Shown here: positions 17,004-25,120 of the stretch, in pieces
Numbering within the stretch: position 1 is the stretch's first letter
Layout: each line of letters opens with the position of its first letter
Assembly: GCA_910585825.1 (NCBI GenBank)
Contig: CAJUEY010000008.1
Coordinates: forward strand, 25,501-89,500
Direction: 5' to 3'
Length of the DNA: 64,000 nucleotides
Origin: an uncultured Lachnospiraceae bacterium
Lineage (GTDB): Bacteria; Bacillota; Clostridia; Lachnospirales; Lachnospiraceae
The notes under the pieces: generated by a model
What the model saw: the letters and a program-made list of their open reading frames with translations, nothing else
Databases searched by the model: none
What the model was told of the DNA's origin: nothing
Translations under genes and position numbers: made by a program

Positions 17004-17783
17004 TCAGCGTTCTTTTTGCTTTTTCATTTGTTCTAATTCACTGAATACAACATCATTCAGTACTTTAATATAGGTTCCTTTCATACCGGAGGAGCGGGAT
17101 TCAATTACGCCCGCGCTCTCAAACTTTCGCAGTGCATTTACAATAACGGAACGGGTAATGCCCACCCTGTCTGCAATCTTACTGGCCACCAGTATGCCTT
17201 CATTTCCGTCCAGTTCTTCAAAAATGTGCGTAATGGCCTCTAATTCCGAGAATGAAAGCGTATTAATCGCTGATTTGACAATCTGCATTTTACGGATTTC
17301 TTCTGCGTTTTCTTCATTTACGGAACGCAGCATCTCCAGTCCCACCACAGTAGTCCCGTATTCACTTAAAATAATATCATCAATGTCATACGGAGAGGAG
17401 TAACGATATACAAATAATGTTCCAAGCCGCTCTCCCGCAATGTCAATCGGAGTTATAATCGCACAATATTTCTTTAAATCCTCATCAAATCCCAGGGTTT
17501 CCAGATTCACATTTTCTTTGGTGGATAAAACTCCCAACAGCCTTTCATTTAACAGTGGATCAATGAATCCTCCCACTTCATCCACAATCAGCTCACAGAT
17601 TTCAGGCGTTCCTCTGCCGACGCTGCTCCCCAAAACCTTTCCCTTTTTGCTGATGACCAGAATATTGGAATTCAGAATCTCCGTTAATACGTCACAAATA
17701 TCATTAAACACGACTTTAGAAGAATTGTTGTTGTGCAGAAGTTTATTGATTTTTCTTGTTTTATCTAACAACTGTACACCCAT
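17004..17783 (-). CDS. codY: GTP-sensing transcriptional pleiotropic repressor CodY
   Basis: 259 residues, the standard CodY length. The N-terminal GAF domain binds branched-chain amino acids (MGVQLLDKTRKINKLLHNNN). The C-terminal winged helix (ASKIADRVGITRSVIVNALR, then KFESAGVIESRSSGMKGTYI) binds DNA. CodY represses nitrogen, motility and virulence-type genes in rich conditions. topA and the flagellar operon flank it as in Bacillus, but the trmFO-xerC-hslVU genes that lie between topA and codY there are absent. GAGGAGG lies seven bases before the ATG, and a good promoter lies upstream. Confidence 0.97.
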   Translation of the reverse strand: MGVQLLDKTRKINKLLHNNNSSKVVFNDICDVLTEILNSNILVISKKGKVLGSSVGRGTPEICELIVDEVGGFIDPLLNERLLGVLSTKENVNLETLGFDEDLKKYCAIITPIDIAGERLGTLFVYRYSSPYDIDDIILSEYGTTVVGLEMLRSVNEENAEEIRKMQIVKSAINTLSFSELEAITHIFEELDGNEGILVASKIADRVGITRSVIVNALRKFESAGVIESRSSGMKGTYIKVLNDVVFSELEQMKKQKER

Positions 17784-17831
17784 AGAATATCCTCCTCAAA
17801 AATATTCCGAACTTTTTTATAGTTGAATGGT

Positions 17832-17860
17832 ATCTTATCACATTTATTTCAAAATTTCAA
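17832..17860 (-). promoter_or_regulatory. Promoter of codY
   Basis: Minus strand: TTGAAA (17855-17860) and TAAGAT (17832-17837), with a 17-base spacer, about 50 bases before the codY start. Confidence 0.7.
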
Positions 17861-17889
17861 GAATATTCAATTTATTTTCATGGATTCCC

Positions 17890-17914
17890 GGTTTGTGCGG
17901 CAATTGCACAAACC
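17890..17914. terminator. Hairpin downstream of topA, possible weak terminator
   Basis: GGTTTGTGC (17890-17898) pairs with GCACAAACC (17906-17914), 37 bases past the topA stop. There is no T-run on the minus strand, so termination would be weak; it may instead protect the 3' end. Confidence 0.35.
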
Positions 17915-17950
17915 TGTGCAGACAGCAGCGAAATTCCTACAACCGTACAA

Positions 17951-20017
17951 TCAGGAACGTTTCTCGCTGTAACCACACTGTTCGCCGGCGCAGGCCAGCT
18001 TGTTTCCTTTTTCCACCATATAGCTGCCGCACTTAGGACAAGATTTTTCGGAAGGCCTCTGCCAGGAAATAAACTCACATTCCGGATTGTTTTCACAGCC
18101 GTAATATTTTCTGCCTTTTTTTGTCTTTTTGATGACGACTTCTTTCCCGCACAAAGGACATTTAATCCCGGTTTTTTCCAGATAAGGCTTCGTACTCCGG
18201 CAGTCCGGAAAGCCCGGACAGGCTAAGAATTTGCCGTGAGGTCCGTATTTTACTACCATATTCCTGCCGCATTTTTCGCAGATGACATCTGTAACTTCAT
18301 CTTCAATCTCCACTTTTTCCAGATCTTTCTGAGCCCGTTCCACCGCTTCTTCTAAATCGGGATAAAAATTGCTCACTACAATTTTCCAGTTAACCGCTCC
18401 CTCTTCGACTTTATCTAAAAGGGATTCCATATTAGCCGTAAAGTGTTCATCTACAATTGTGGGAAAAGACTCCTTCATAATAGAGTTTACTACTTCTCCC
18501 AATTCCGTAATATAAAGATTCTTATTCTCTTTTACTACATACCTTCTTCCAAGAAGCGTGGTAATCGTCGGAGAATAGGTGCTGGGCCGGCCGATTCCCA
18601 ATTCTTCTAAAGCTTTTACCAGCGATGCCTCTGTGTAGTGGGGCGAAGGCTGGGTAAAATGCTGTTTTCCTTCTAATTCCTGTAGATTGAGCTTTGTATT
18701 CTTATCAATGGATTTCAAAAGAACATTGTTTCCTTCTTTTTCTTCCTCTGCAGCCGTATATACGGACATAAATCCGTCAAAAGCGATTTTAGATGCTGAT
18801 ATGTGAAAACGATAGTCTCCCGCTCCAATGGTGACGGATATGGTCTCATAGACCGCCTCCTTCATCCTGCTGGCAGCAAACCGCCTCCAAATCAGCTGGT
18901 AAAGACGAAACTGGTCTCTGGAAAGGGATTCTTTCACCAGTACAGGCGTCCTTGTAATATCGGAAGGACGAATCGCCTCATGCGCATCCTGTATTTTGGC
19001 GGTATTTTGCTTTTTTCCCACATGAAGAGAGGCATATTTTTCTCCGTATGCAGATGCGATATATTCTCTTGCCGCCTGATCAGCCTCTTCCGAAATACGA
19101 ACGGAATCTGTTCTCAGATAAGTAATCAGTCCCACGGTGCCCTGTCCTTTGATATCGATTCCTTCATAAAGCTGCTGGGCAATCCGCATTGTCTTTTGAA
19201 TGGAAAAATTCAATGCTTTGGACGCCTCCTGCTGCAGCGTACTGGTGGTAAACGGCAGGGGGGCTTTTTTGACTCGCTCTCCTTTTTTTACTTCCAGTAT
19301 CCGGTAATCGGCTTTTTCGATGTCCTGTTTGATCTGTTCCGCTTCCTGCCGGGAAGAGATGGTCATCTTTTTGTTGTCTTTTCCGTAAAACTTGGCTGTC
19401 AGGGGATGCTTTTCGCCTTCTACTTCCAGTTTCGCATCCAGGCTCCAATATTCCTCCGGAATAAAGGCATTGATCTCTTCTTCTCTATCGCAAATCATGC
19501 GAAGGGCTACCGACTGTACTCTTCCCGCGCTTAATCCCCTCTTTACTTTTGCCCATAACAGAGGGCTGATCCTATATCCCACCATACGGTCTAACATACG
19601 CCTTGCCTGCTGGGCGTTCACAAGATCCATGTCAATTTCTCTGGGCGCTTTTAACGATGCCTTTACTGCATTTTGAGTGATTTCATTAAAACTGATGCGG
19701 CATACGGTTTTCCCTTCCAGTTTCAGAGCCTGCGCCAGATGCCAGGAGATCGCTTCTCCCTCCCGGTCGGGGTCTGTTGCGAGAAATACTTTATCGGCCT
19801 TTTTTACTTCCTTTCTGAGGTTTGCCAGAATGTCGCCCTTTCCGCGAATGGTAATATACTTTGGTTCAAAATCATGTTCTATATCAATTCCCAGCTGACT
19901 TTTGGGCAAATCCCTCACATGTCCGTTGGATGCAGTCACTTCATAATTTTTGCCTAAAAACTTTTTGATTGTTTTCACCTTTGCAGGAGATTCCACGATT
20001 ACCAGGTACTTTGCCAT
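17951..20017 (-). CDS. topA: DNA topoisomerase I
   Basis: 688 residues, type IA. The Toprim domain starts at the N-terminus (YLVIVESPAKVKTIKKFLG) and carries the metal site in LATDPDREGEAISWHLAQ. The active tyrosine lies in GLITYLRTDSVRIS, close to residue 300. Three C-terminal zinc-binding modules, each with two CxxC/CxxxxC pairs, span about 575-685 and end at CAGEQCGYSEKRS. It relaxes negative supercoils. dprA lies 27 bases upstream on the same strand, so the two are likely co-transcribed. Confidence 0.97.
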   Translation of the reverse strand: MAKYLVIVESPAKVKTIKKFLGKNYEVTASNGHVRDLPKSQLGIDIEHDFEPKYITIRGKGDILANLRKEVKKADKVFLATDPDREGEAISWHLAQALKLEGKTVCRISFNEITQNAVKASLKAPREIDMDLVNAQQARRMLDRMVGYRISPLLWAKVKRGLSAGRVQSVALRMICDREEEINAFIPEEYWSLDAKLEVEGEKHPLTAKFYGKDNKKMTISSRQEAEQIKQDIEKADYRILEVKKGERVKKAPLPFTTSTLQQEASKALNFSIQKTMRIAQQLYEGIDIKGQGTVGLITYLRTDSVRISEEADQAAREYIASAYGEKYASLHVGKKQNTAKIQDAHEAIRPSDITRTPVLVKESLSRDQFRLYQLIWRRFAASRMKEAVYETISVTIGAGDYRFHISASKIAFDGFMSVYTAAEEEKEGNNVLLKSIDKNTKLNLQELEGKQHFTQPSPHYTEASLVKALEELGIGRPSTYSPTITTLLGRRYVVKENKNLYITELGEVVNSIMKESFPTIVDEHFTANMESLLDKVEEGAVNWKIVVSNFYPDLEEAVERAQKDLEKVEIEDEVTDVICEKCGRNMVVKYGPHGKFLACPGFPDCRSTKPYLEKTGIKCPLCGKEVVIKKTKKGRKYYGCENNPECEFISWQRPSEKSCPKCGSYMVEKGNKLACAGEQCGYSEKRS

Positions 20018-20043
20018 AACAAAAAACTCCTTTTATGCCTCTT

Positions 20044-21132
20044 TTATTTTTTGCGGTAGTGATTTTTAAAATATTCTTCAATCAATCCCTTTGTCTGCAG
20101 TTTTATCAGCACATCTGCCAGATTCGGAACCGAAATTTTAGTTAGTTTTACTAATTCTTCCAGATTTCTAGGATATAAATCAAAGCAACTATACACCAAC
20201 AATTCTTCTTTTTCAAGTGATTTTTTTGCAATCTCCTCTTTCTCTCCTTTTTTTCGTGAGGAAAATCCCAAGTCCAAAAGCAGCCCTTCCGTTGATGTAA
20301 CAATGCCTCCTCCCTGCCGGATCAGCTCATTGCAGCCATAGCTTAAGGCGTCATCCATTCTCCCCGGCACGGCATATATTTCTTTTCCCTGTTCTAAAGC
20401 AAAATCCGCCGTAATCAAAGAACCGCTTTTTTCCTTTGCTTCTATAAGAATGATCACATCTGCCAGTCCGCTGATCAGCCGGTTTCTGGCCGGAAACTGC
20501 GCGGCTGCGGGAGGAGTCCCCGGCAGATATTCCGACAGCAGACCTCCTGCTGCCTGTATTTGCTCATACAGCTCCCTTCCTCCTCTGGGATAACAAATAT
20601 CCGTTCCACAGCCCAAAACAGCGTATGTTCTGCCTCCGCCTTTTATTGCGCCCCAGTGTCCAAAAGAATCAATACCGGCAGCCATACCGCTGATAACGGC
20701 GGCGCCGCATTCCGCCAGCCGTTCTCCCAGTTCCAATGCCGCTGCCCGTCCATAAGAAGAACACATCCGCGCTCCTACAATGGCCACTGTCCTTTCCTTG
20801 GAAAGCGGCAGCTCTCCTTTATAAAATAACGCATAGGGACAATCCGATAGATACGTAAGTCTCTCAGGAAACGACTCTTCTTCGATTGTAATCATGGAAA
20901 CTTTGGCCGCCTGAAACAATTCCATTTCTTTTTCCAGATCAAAGCAATGCCTGCTTTGGCATATGGCATCTGCATCCTTTGCGGAAATGCCGGAAATCTT
21001 TTCCAGCTGTTCCTTCCGCAATCCGTATACTTCTTTTGCGCCGCCACAATATTCTACTAATTTTTTTAATTTTTTATTCCCGATTCCCGGTATGGACCGC
21101 ATCCAATACTGATATTTTTGTTTTTCCTCCAT
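20044..21132 (-). CDS. dprA: DNA-processing protein DprA
   Basis: About 362 residues. A short helix-hairpin-helix-like region (SIPGIGNKKLKKLVEY) is followed by the Rossmann DprA core with VAIVGARMCSSYGRAAALEL, SGMAAGIDSFGH, LGCGTDICYPRG and FPARNRLISGLADVIILIEA. A C-terminal winged-helix-like tail (about 300-360) ends the protein. DprA loads RecA onto incoming single-stranded DNA. The preferred ATG (21132) has GGGAG 11 bases upstream. A TTG six codons earlier overlaps the comM-like gene. It follows that gene directly, a usual pairing in Clostridia. Confidence 0.95.
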   Translation of the reverse strand: MEEKQKYQYWMRSIPGIGNKKLKKLVEYCGGAKEVYGLRKEQLEKISGISAKDADAICQSRHCFDLEKEMELFQAAKVSMITIEEESFPERLTYLSDCPYALFYKGELPLSKERTVAIVGARMCSSYGRAAALELGERLAECGAAVISGMAAGIDSFGHWGAIKGGGRTYAVLGCGTDICYPRGGRELYEQIQAAGGLLSEYLPGTPPAAAQFPARNRLISGLADVIILIEAKEKSGSLITADFALEQGKEIYAVPGRMDDALSYGCNELIRQGGGIVTSTEGLLLDLGFSSRKKGEKEEIAKKSLEKEELLVYSCFDLYPRNLEELVKLTKISVPNLADVLIKLQTKGLIEEYFKNHYRKK

Positions 21133-21140
21133 AGTATTTC

Positions 21141-22664
21141 TTACTCCCAATATTTTTTATCCTGCATCCGGTAACAGACTGCCTCGTTTAAATGATAATC
21201 GCAGATTGATTCGCTGCCCTCCAAATCGGCAATGGTTCTGGCTGTTTTTAAAATTTTATGGTATCCTCTGGCTGACAGCTCCATTTTCTGATAGATTTCC
21301 TTCATGTACTTCTGCTGTATGCAGTTTAACTTGCAGTATTTGTCTATATCTTTGGAAAGAATCTGACTGTTATAACAGATGCTTTTTCCTTTAAAACGAT
21401 GACGCTGCCGTTCCAATGCCGCCATTACCCGTTCCCGGATTACGGCAGACGATTCATTTTCTTCTTTTTGGGTTAGTTCTTCATAACGCATCAGCGGCGC
21501 TTCCGCACAGATATCAATTCGGTCCAAAAGGGGTTTGCTCACTCTTCCCAAATACCTCGCCACATCCGCATCTCTGCAGCCGCATCGGCTTCTATCCGGA
21601 TAATAGCCGCACTTGCAGGGGTTCATGGCTGCAACCAGCATAAAATCCGAAGGATACCGATAACTTCCGGACTGTCTCACCAGCGTAATTTCTTTATCCT
21701 CCATAGGCTGGCGTAAAATTTCCAGTGTAGATTTTTTATACTCCGGCAGTTCGTCCAAAAACAACACTCCTTTATGAGCCAGGCTGATTTCTCCCGGCCT
21801 TGGCAAAACGCCGCCTCCGGAAAGGCCGTTTGGACTTATGGTGTGGTGGGGTCTCCGAAAGGGACGGTTTTTCATCAGTCCTCCATTCTGCGGAAGCATG
21901 CCGCAGATACTGTAAATTTCCGATACTTCCAACTGTTCTTTTTCTGTCATGGGCGGAAGAATACCTGGTATTCTTTTTGCCAGCATGGTTTTTCCGCTGC
22001 CCGGCGGTCCGATCATCAGAAAATTGTGCATTCCCGCCACTGCCACTTCACAAGCTCTTTTTACCCCCTTTTGTCCGTTCACCTCCGAAAAATCCGGTTC
22101 CCCAGGATTCGTACCTTCTGTTTTTTCCAAAAGCGGCGGTTTCCTTTTATAGTCCCTTCCTTTTAAATAAGAAACAATCTCCTTCAGACTTTCTGCCGCC
22201 CAGATTTCAATACCGGGAATCAATTCGCCCTCAGACTGATTGCCATAGGGAATAATACAGCGTCTCATGCCGGTTTCTTTTGCCTTTGCCACCACAGGCA
22301 GTACGCCGTGTATGGGCCAAATCTTTCCGTTTAATCCAATCTCTCCCAAAACAAGCACGTTTTCCAGTGCTTTTGCCTCTACTTCTCCCAACGCCGCAAG
22401 AATGGCAATTGCAATGGGAAGATCAAACCCTGAGCCGAATTTGCGCACATCTGCGGGAGAAAGATTAATTGTGATTCGTTTTGCCGGAATTTTGTATCCG
22501 GAGTTGTGCAGGGCAGTCCGCACCCTTTCCCTGGCTTCTTTTACTTCTGACGCCAAAAATCCCACCATTTCAAAAACAGGCATGCCGTCGCTGACGTCTG
22601 CCTCCACCTGAATGCACACGCTTTTTAAACCGCATACGATTGCGGTTGTTATCTTGCTATACAT
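21141..22664 (-). CDS. comM: YifB/ComM family magnesium-chelatase-like AAA ATPase
   Basis: 507 residues. An N-terminal Lon-like fold (ADVSDGMPVFEMVGFLASEV, then RITINLSPADVRKFGSGFDL) is followed by an AAA core with Walker A GPPGSGKTMLAKR and Walker B GVLFLDELPEYKK. A Cys-rich loop (NPCKCGYYPDRSRCGCRD) and a C-terminal chelatase domain end it. Related ComM proteins are helicases that aid branch migration during natural transformation. It is next to dprA with near overlap. The competence role is inferred from family and neighbour. Confidence 0.93.
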   Translation of the reverse strand: MYSKITTAIVCGLKSVCIQVEADVSDGMPVFEMVGFLASEVKEARERVRTALHNSGYKIPAKRITINLSPADVRKFGSGFDLPIAIAILAALGEVEAKALENVLVLGEIGLNGKIWPIHGVLPVVAKAKETGMRRCIIPYGNQSEGELIPGIEIWAAESLKEIVSYLKGRDYKRKPPLLEKTEGTNPGEPDFSEVNGQKGVKRACEVAVAGMHNFLMIGPPGSGKTMLAKRIPGILPPMTEKEQLEVSEIYSICGMLPQNGGLMKNRPFRRPHHTISPNGLSGGGVLPRPGEISLAHKGVLFLDELPEYKKSTLEILRQPMEDKEITLVRQSGSYRYPSDFMLVAAMNPCKCGYYPDRSRCGCRDADVARYLGRVSKPLLDRIDICAEAPLMRYEELTQKEENESSAVIRERVMAALERQRHRFKGKSICYNSQILSKDIDKYCKLNCIQQKYMKEIYQKMELSARGYHKILKTARTIADLEGSESICDYHLNEAVCYRMQDKKYWE

Positions 22665-22754
22665 ATAGTCACTCCCAACTACTCTTCTATGGGGATTACG
22701 CAGCAGAATAGCTGCAGATAAAAGCTGCCGGCCACAAAAGTGAACCGTAACGAT

Positions 22755-22794
22755 AAAAAGACGAAATCAGTATAGCACGGATTTCGTCTTTTTC
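22755..22794 (-). terminator. Terminator after sigK (also effective on the other strand)
   Basis: A 14-bp perfect stem pairs AAAAAGACGAAATC (22755-22768) with GATTTCGTCTTTTT (22780-22793), with T-runs on both strands. It lies 11 bases past the sigK stop. Confidence 0.85.
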
Positions 22795-22803
22795 AAATAG
22801 ATT

Positions 22804-23421
22804 TTAAAAATTATTTTTTAATTTCTCCAACGCTCTTTTTTCGATTCTGGAAACATATGATCTGGAAATATGCAGTTTTTTTGCAATTTCCCTCTGTGTT
22901 ACCGGTTTCTGATCTCTCAGCCCGTAACGCAGTTTCAGAATTTCTTTTTCTCTTTCGTCGAGAACATCCGGTATCAGCTCGTAAAGCCTTCCGATCTGAC
23001 GTTTGAGCTCTAACTGCTCTACCACGTCTTTTTCATCGACTTCCACAATATCCATAAGCTGGATCTGGTTGCCTTCCTTGTCTGTGCCAATGGGTTCATA
23101 TAAAGACACTTCTCTTGAACATTTCTTTTTGGAACGAAAGTACATCAACAATTCATTTTCAATGCACCTTGCCGCATAAGTTGCCAGTTTGCTTCCATGG
23201 TCCTCCTGAAAGGTAGAGACTGCTTTGATCAGTCCAATCGTTCCAATGGAAATCAAGTCTTCCATTTCCTCTTCCGAATTCTGGTATTTTTTGGAAATAT
23301 GAGCCACCAGACGCATATTCCGCTCCACCAGTACTTTTTTTGCCTCCGGATCTCCCTCTCTCCGTCGCCTCAAATACTCCTTTTCTTCCGTTGCATTCAG
23401 AGGGGATAAAAAAGTTTTCAA
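22804..23421 (-). CDS. sigK: Sporulation sigma factor of the SigK type
   Basis: 205 residues. Region 2 reads VERNMRLVAHISKKYQNSEE, then DLISIGTIGLIKAVSTFQED and YAARCIENELLMYFRSKKK. Region 4 carries LKLRYGLRDQKPVTQREIAK and the helix-turn-helix HISRSYVSRIEKRALEKLK. It is closest to SigK, the late mother-cell sigma factor. The protein starts directly at the region 1.2-like helix, so the long inhibitory pro-peptide of Bacillus SigK is absent. No skin-type element interrupts the gene. Translation starts at a TTG five bases after GAGGTG. SigE is an alternative family assignment. Confidence 0.88.
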   Translation of the reverse strand: MKTFLSPLNATEEKEYLRRRREGDPEAKKVLVERNMRLVAHISKKYQNSEEEMEDLISIGTIGLIKAVSTFQEDHGSKLATYAARCIENELLMYFRSKKKCSREVSLYEPIGTDKEGNQIQLMDIVEVDEKDVVEQLELKRQIGRLYELIPDVLDEREKEILKLRYGLRDQKPVTQREIAKKLHISRSYVSRIEKRALEKLKNNF

Positions 23422-23498
23422 GATGACACCTCAAAAACTTACTTGATATATCCTATGAACAGTCCATGTTGTTCGTGCCTTTCCCACTTTTTTCGGGC

Positions 23499-24503
23499 TT
23501 ATTTTATTTTTTCAGTCAGTCCCACTTTCTTTTGTACCTTGCGCAATGTCTTTGAAGCATAATAGGCCGCTTTCTCATCGTTCATCTTGATCATGGAATC
23601 CAGATACGTCTTATCTGCCATTAATTCACGGTAACGAGTCTGCAGAGGAGACAGCTCTTCTGCAACAGCCTCTCCTACGGCCAGCTTAAAGTCTCCATAT
23701 CCTTTTCCCTCAAATTCCTTTTCAATGGCAGCATAATCTCTGCCGGTGACACAGCTATAAATATCCATAAGATTGCTTACGCCGGGCTTATCTTCCCCAT
23801 AACGCACTTCACATCCGGAATCCGTTACTGCCCGTTTGAATTTGCGGATAATAACGTCTTTCTCATCCAGAAGAAATATTGCCGCATTGACATTTTCATC
23901 GGATTTGGACATTTTCTTTAAAGGATCCTGAAGGCTCATAATCTTTGCGCCGGATTTGGCAATGTAGGCCTCCGGAACTGTAAATACATCTCCGTAAAGG
24001 GCGTTAAATCTCTGGGCGATGTCTCTTGTAATCTCCAAGTGCTGCTTCTGATCCACTCCCACCGGTACCACGTCCGCCTGATAAAGAAGAATGTCCGCCG
24101 CCATAAGTACCGGATATGTATACAGTCCGGCATTGATATTGTCTGCATGTTTTGCCGCTTTATCTTTAAACTGCGTCATACGGTTTAACTCTCCCATATA
24201 CGTAAAGCACCCTAAAATCCAGCTTAGCTCTGTATGTCCGGACACATGGGACTGGTAATAAATGCAGTTTTTCTCCGGGTCCAGCCCCGCCGCCACATAA
24301 AGGGCGTACAAAGAACGGGCATTTTTCCGAAACTCCGCCGCATTCTGTCTGACTGTCAGAGAATGCAGATCCATAACGCCGTAAAGACATTCGTATTCTT
24401 CATCTAAAGTCACCCAGTTTTTTAGAGCTCCCAGATAATTCCCCAGTGTCAGGGTGCCTGTCGCCTGCATTCCGCTGTATAAAATTTTCTTTCCGTTTAA
24501 CAT
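23499..24503 (-). CDS. trpS: Tryptophanyl-tRNA synthetase
   Basis: 334 residues, class I synthetase. The HIGH-type motif is TGTLTLGNYLGALKNW, near residue 15. The KMSKS loop is KKMSKSDENVNAAIF, near residue 200. The core contains WILGCFTYMGELNRMTQFKD and VPVGVDQKQHLEITRDIAQR. It charges tRNA-Trp. No T-box leader is seen: the gene overlaps the upstream DUF5662 gene by seven bases, which suggests shared transcription. Confidence 0.97.
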   Translation of the reverse strand: MLNGKKILYSGMQATGTLTLGNYLGALKNWVTLDEEYECLYGVMDLHSLTVRQNAAEFRKNARSLYALYVAAGLDPEKNCIYYQSHVSGHTELSWILGCFTYMGELNRMTQFKDKAAKHADNINAGLYTYPVLMAADILLYQADVVPVGVDQKQHLEITRDIAQRFNALYGDVFTVPEAYIAKSGAKIMSLQDPLKKMSKSDENVNAAIFLLDEKDVIIRKFKRAVTDSGCEVRYGEDKPGVSNLMDIYSCVTGRDYAAIEKEFEGKGYGDFKLAVGEAVAEELSPLQTRYRELMADKTYLDSMIKMNDEKAAYYASKTLRKVQKKVGLTEKIK

Positions 24504-25105
24504 CCTCTGATCCTTCTTTCTGATTTCTGCCGTCTACGGCGGTTTCTTCTGATTCGTTTTCCTTTGGGCCGTCCTGCATTTTTCAATACATGGATGCGGA
24601 TATAACGAAATACCTTTTCTTCTCCCTCATCCGCTAACATATGCAGCAGCTTCTCCAAAAGCTTTCTCGTCTCGTCATGAAGCATATAATGATCTCTGCC
24701 ATGTTCGTAATACGCAAGGGGACTGCGGTCCGTATAATTTTCCTTTTGATAATTCTTGCAGGCCGCAATCCTGTCAATAAACATTTCCACGACATATTTG
24801 TCCGGCATCCGCATCCCCTGCATCTGCTTATTGCCTTTGACAGAATAATCAATCCAATACTCCAGATGATGTTTGTTTCTGCCTTTGTGATGCAGCCAGG
24901 CAGAGGAATATCCTTTCTCCTCCCGCTCTGCATTGTTAGGGCTTTTATTCCCCTGATAATATCTGCATCCTACCAGAAATTCCACCGGTGTATATTTGGA
25001 CCAGTCATGCATGATTCCCTGACGGTACAATCCTACCCGAAAACAGCCCTGGCGCACCAGATTTTTATGATGCACTATGGTTTTTAAATGCTCCCATGCT
25101 TTCAT
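24497..25105 (-). CDS. DUF5662 family protein
   Basis: 202 residues. It matches the DUF5662 pattern of paired histidines and aromatic residues: VHHKNLVRQGCFRVGLYRQG, then IMHDWSKYTPVEFLVGCRYY and AWLHHKGRNKHHLEYWIDYS. The conserved His/Asp clusters (HDWSKY, HHKGRNKHH) look like a metal site. The function is unknown. The last 35 residues are very basic (RPKGKRIRRNRRRRQKSERR) and may bind nucleic acid or simply form a tail. It overlaps trpS and follows the GH13-like gene by 15 bases. Confidence 0.8.
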   Translation of the reverse strand: MKAWEHLKTIVHHKNLVRQGCFRVGLYRQGIMHDWSKYTPVEFLVGCRYYQGNKSPNNAEREEKGYSSAWLHHKGRNKHHLEYWIDYSVKGNKQMQGMRMPDKYVVEMFIDRIAACKNYQKENYTDRSPLAYYEHGRDHYMLHDETRKLLEKLLHMLADEGEEKVFRYIRIHVLKNAGRPKGKRIRRNRRRRQKSERRIRGC

Positions 25106-25120
25106 AACATCTCCTGCTTT

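Noticed and set aside
17878..18096. 72-codon minus-strand frame overlapping the end of topA
   Set aside because: Most of it is the topA zinc-finger region in another frame. TopA itself ends normally after its third zinc module, so no frameshift is implied.
18803..19534. 243-codon plus-strand frame opposite topA
   Set aside because: It is antisense to a conserved topoisomerase and has no supporting start signal.
22740..22751. GTGAACCGTAAC, 11 of 12 bases matching the end of the repeat element
   Set aside because: There is no matching second end and no 8-bp direct repeat around it. It sits next to a terminator and may be chance or a decayed end.
23422..23498. Possible T-box or attenuator between trpS and sigK
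   Set aside because: No T-box consensus or terminator hairpin was found in the 77 bases, and trpS itself has no leader because it overlaps the gene before it.
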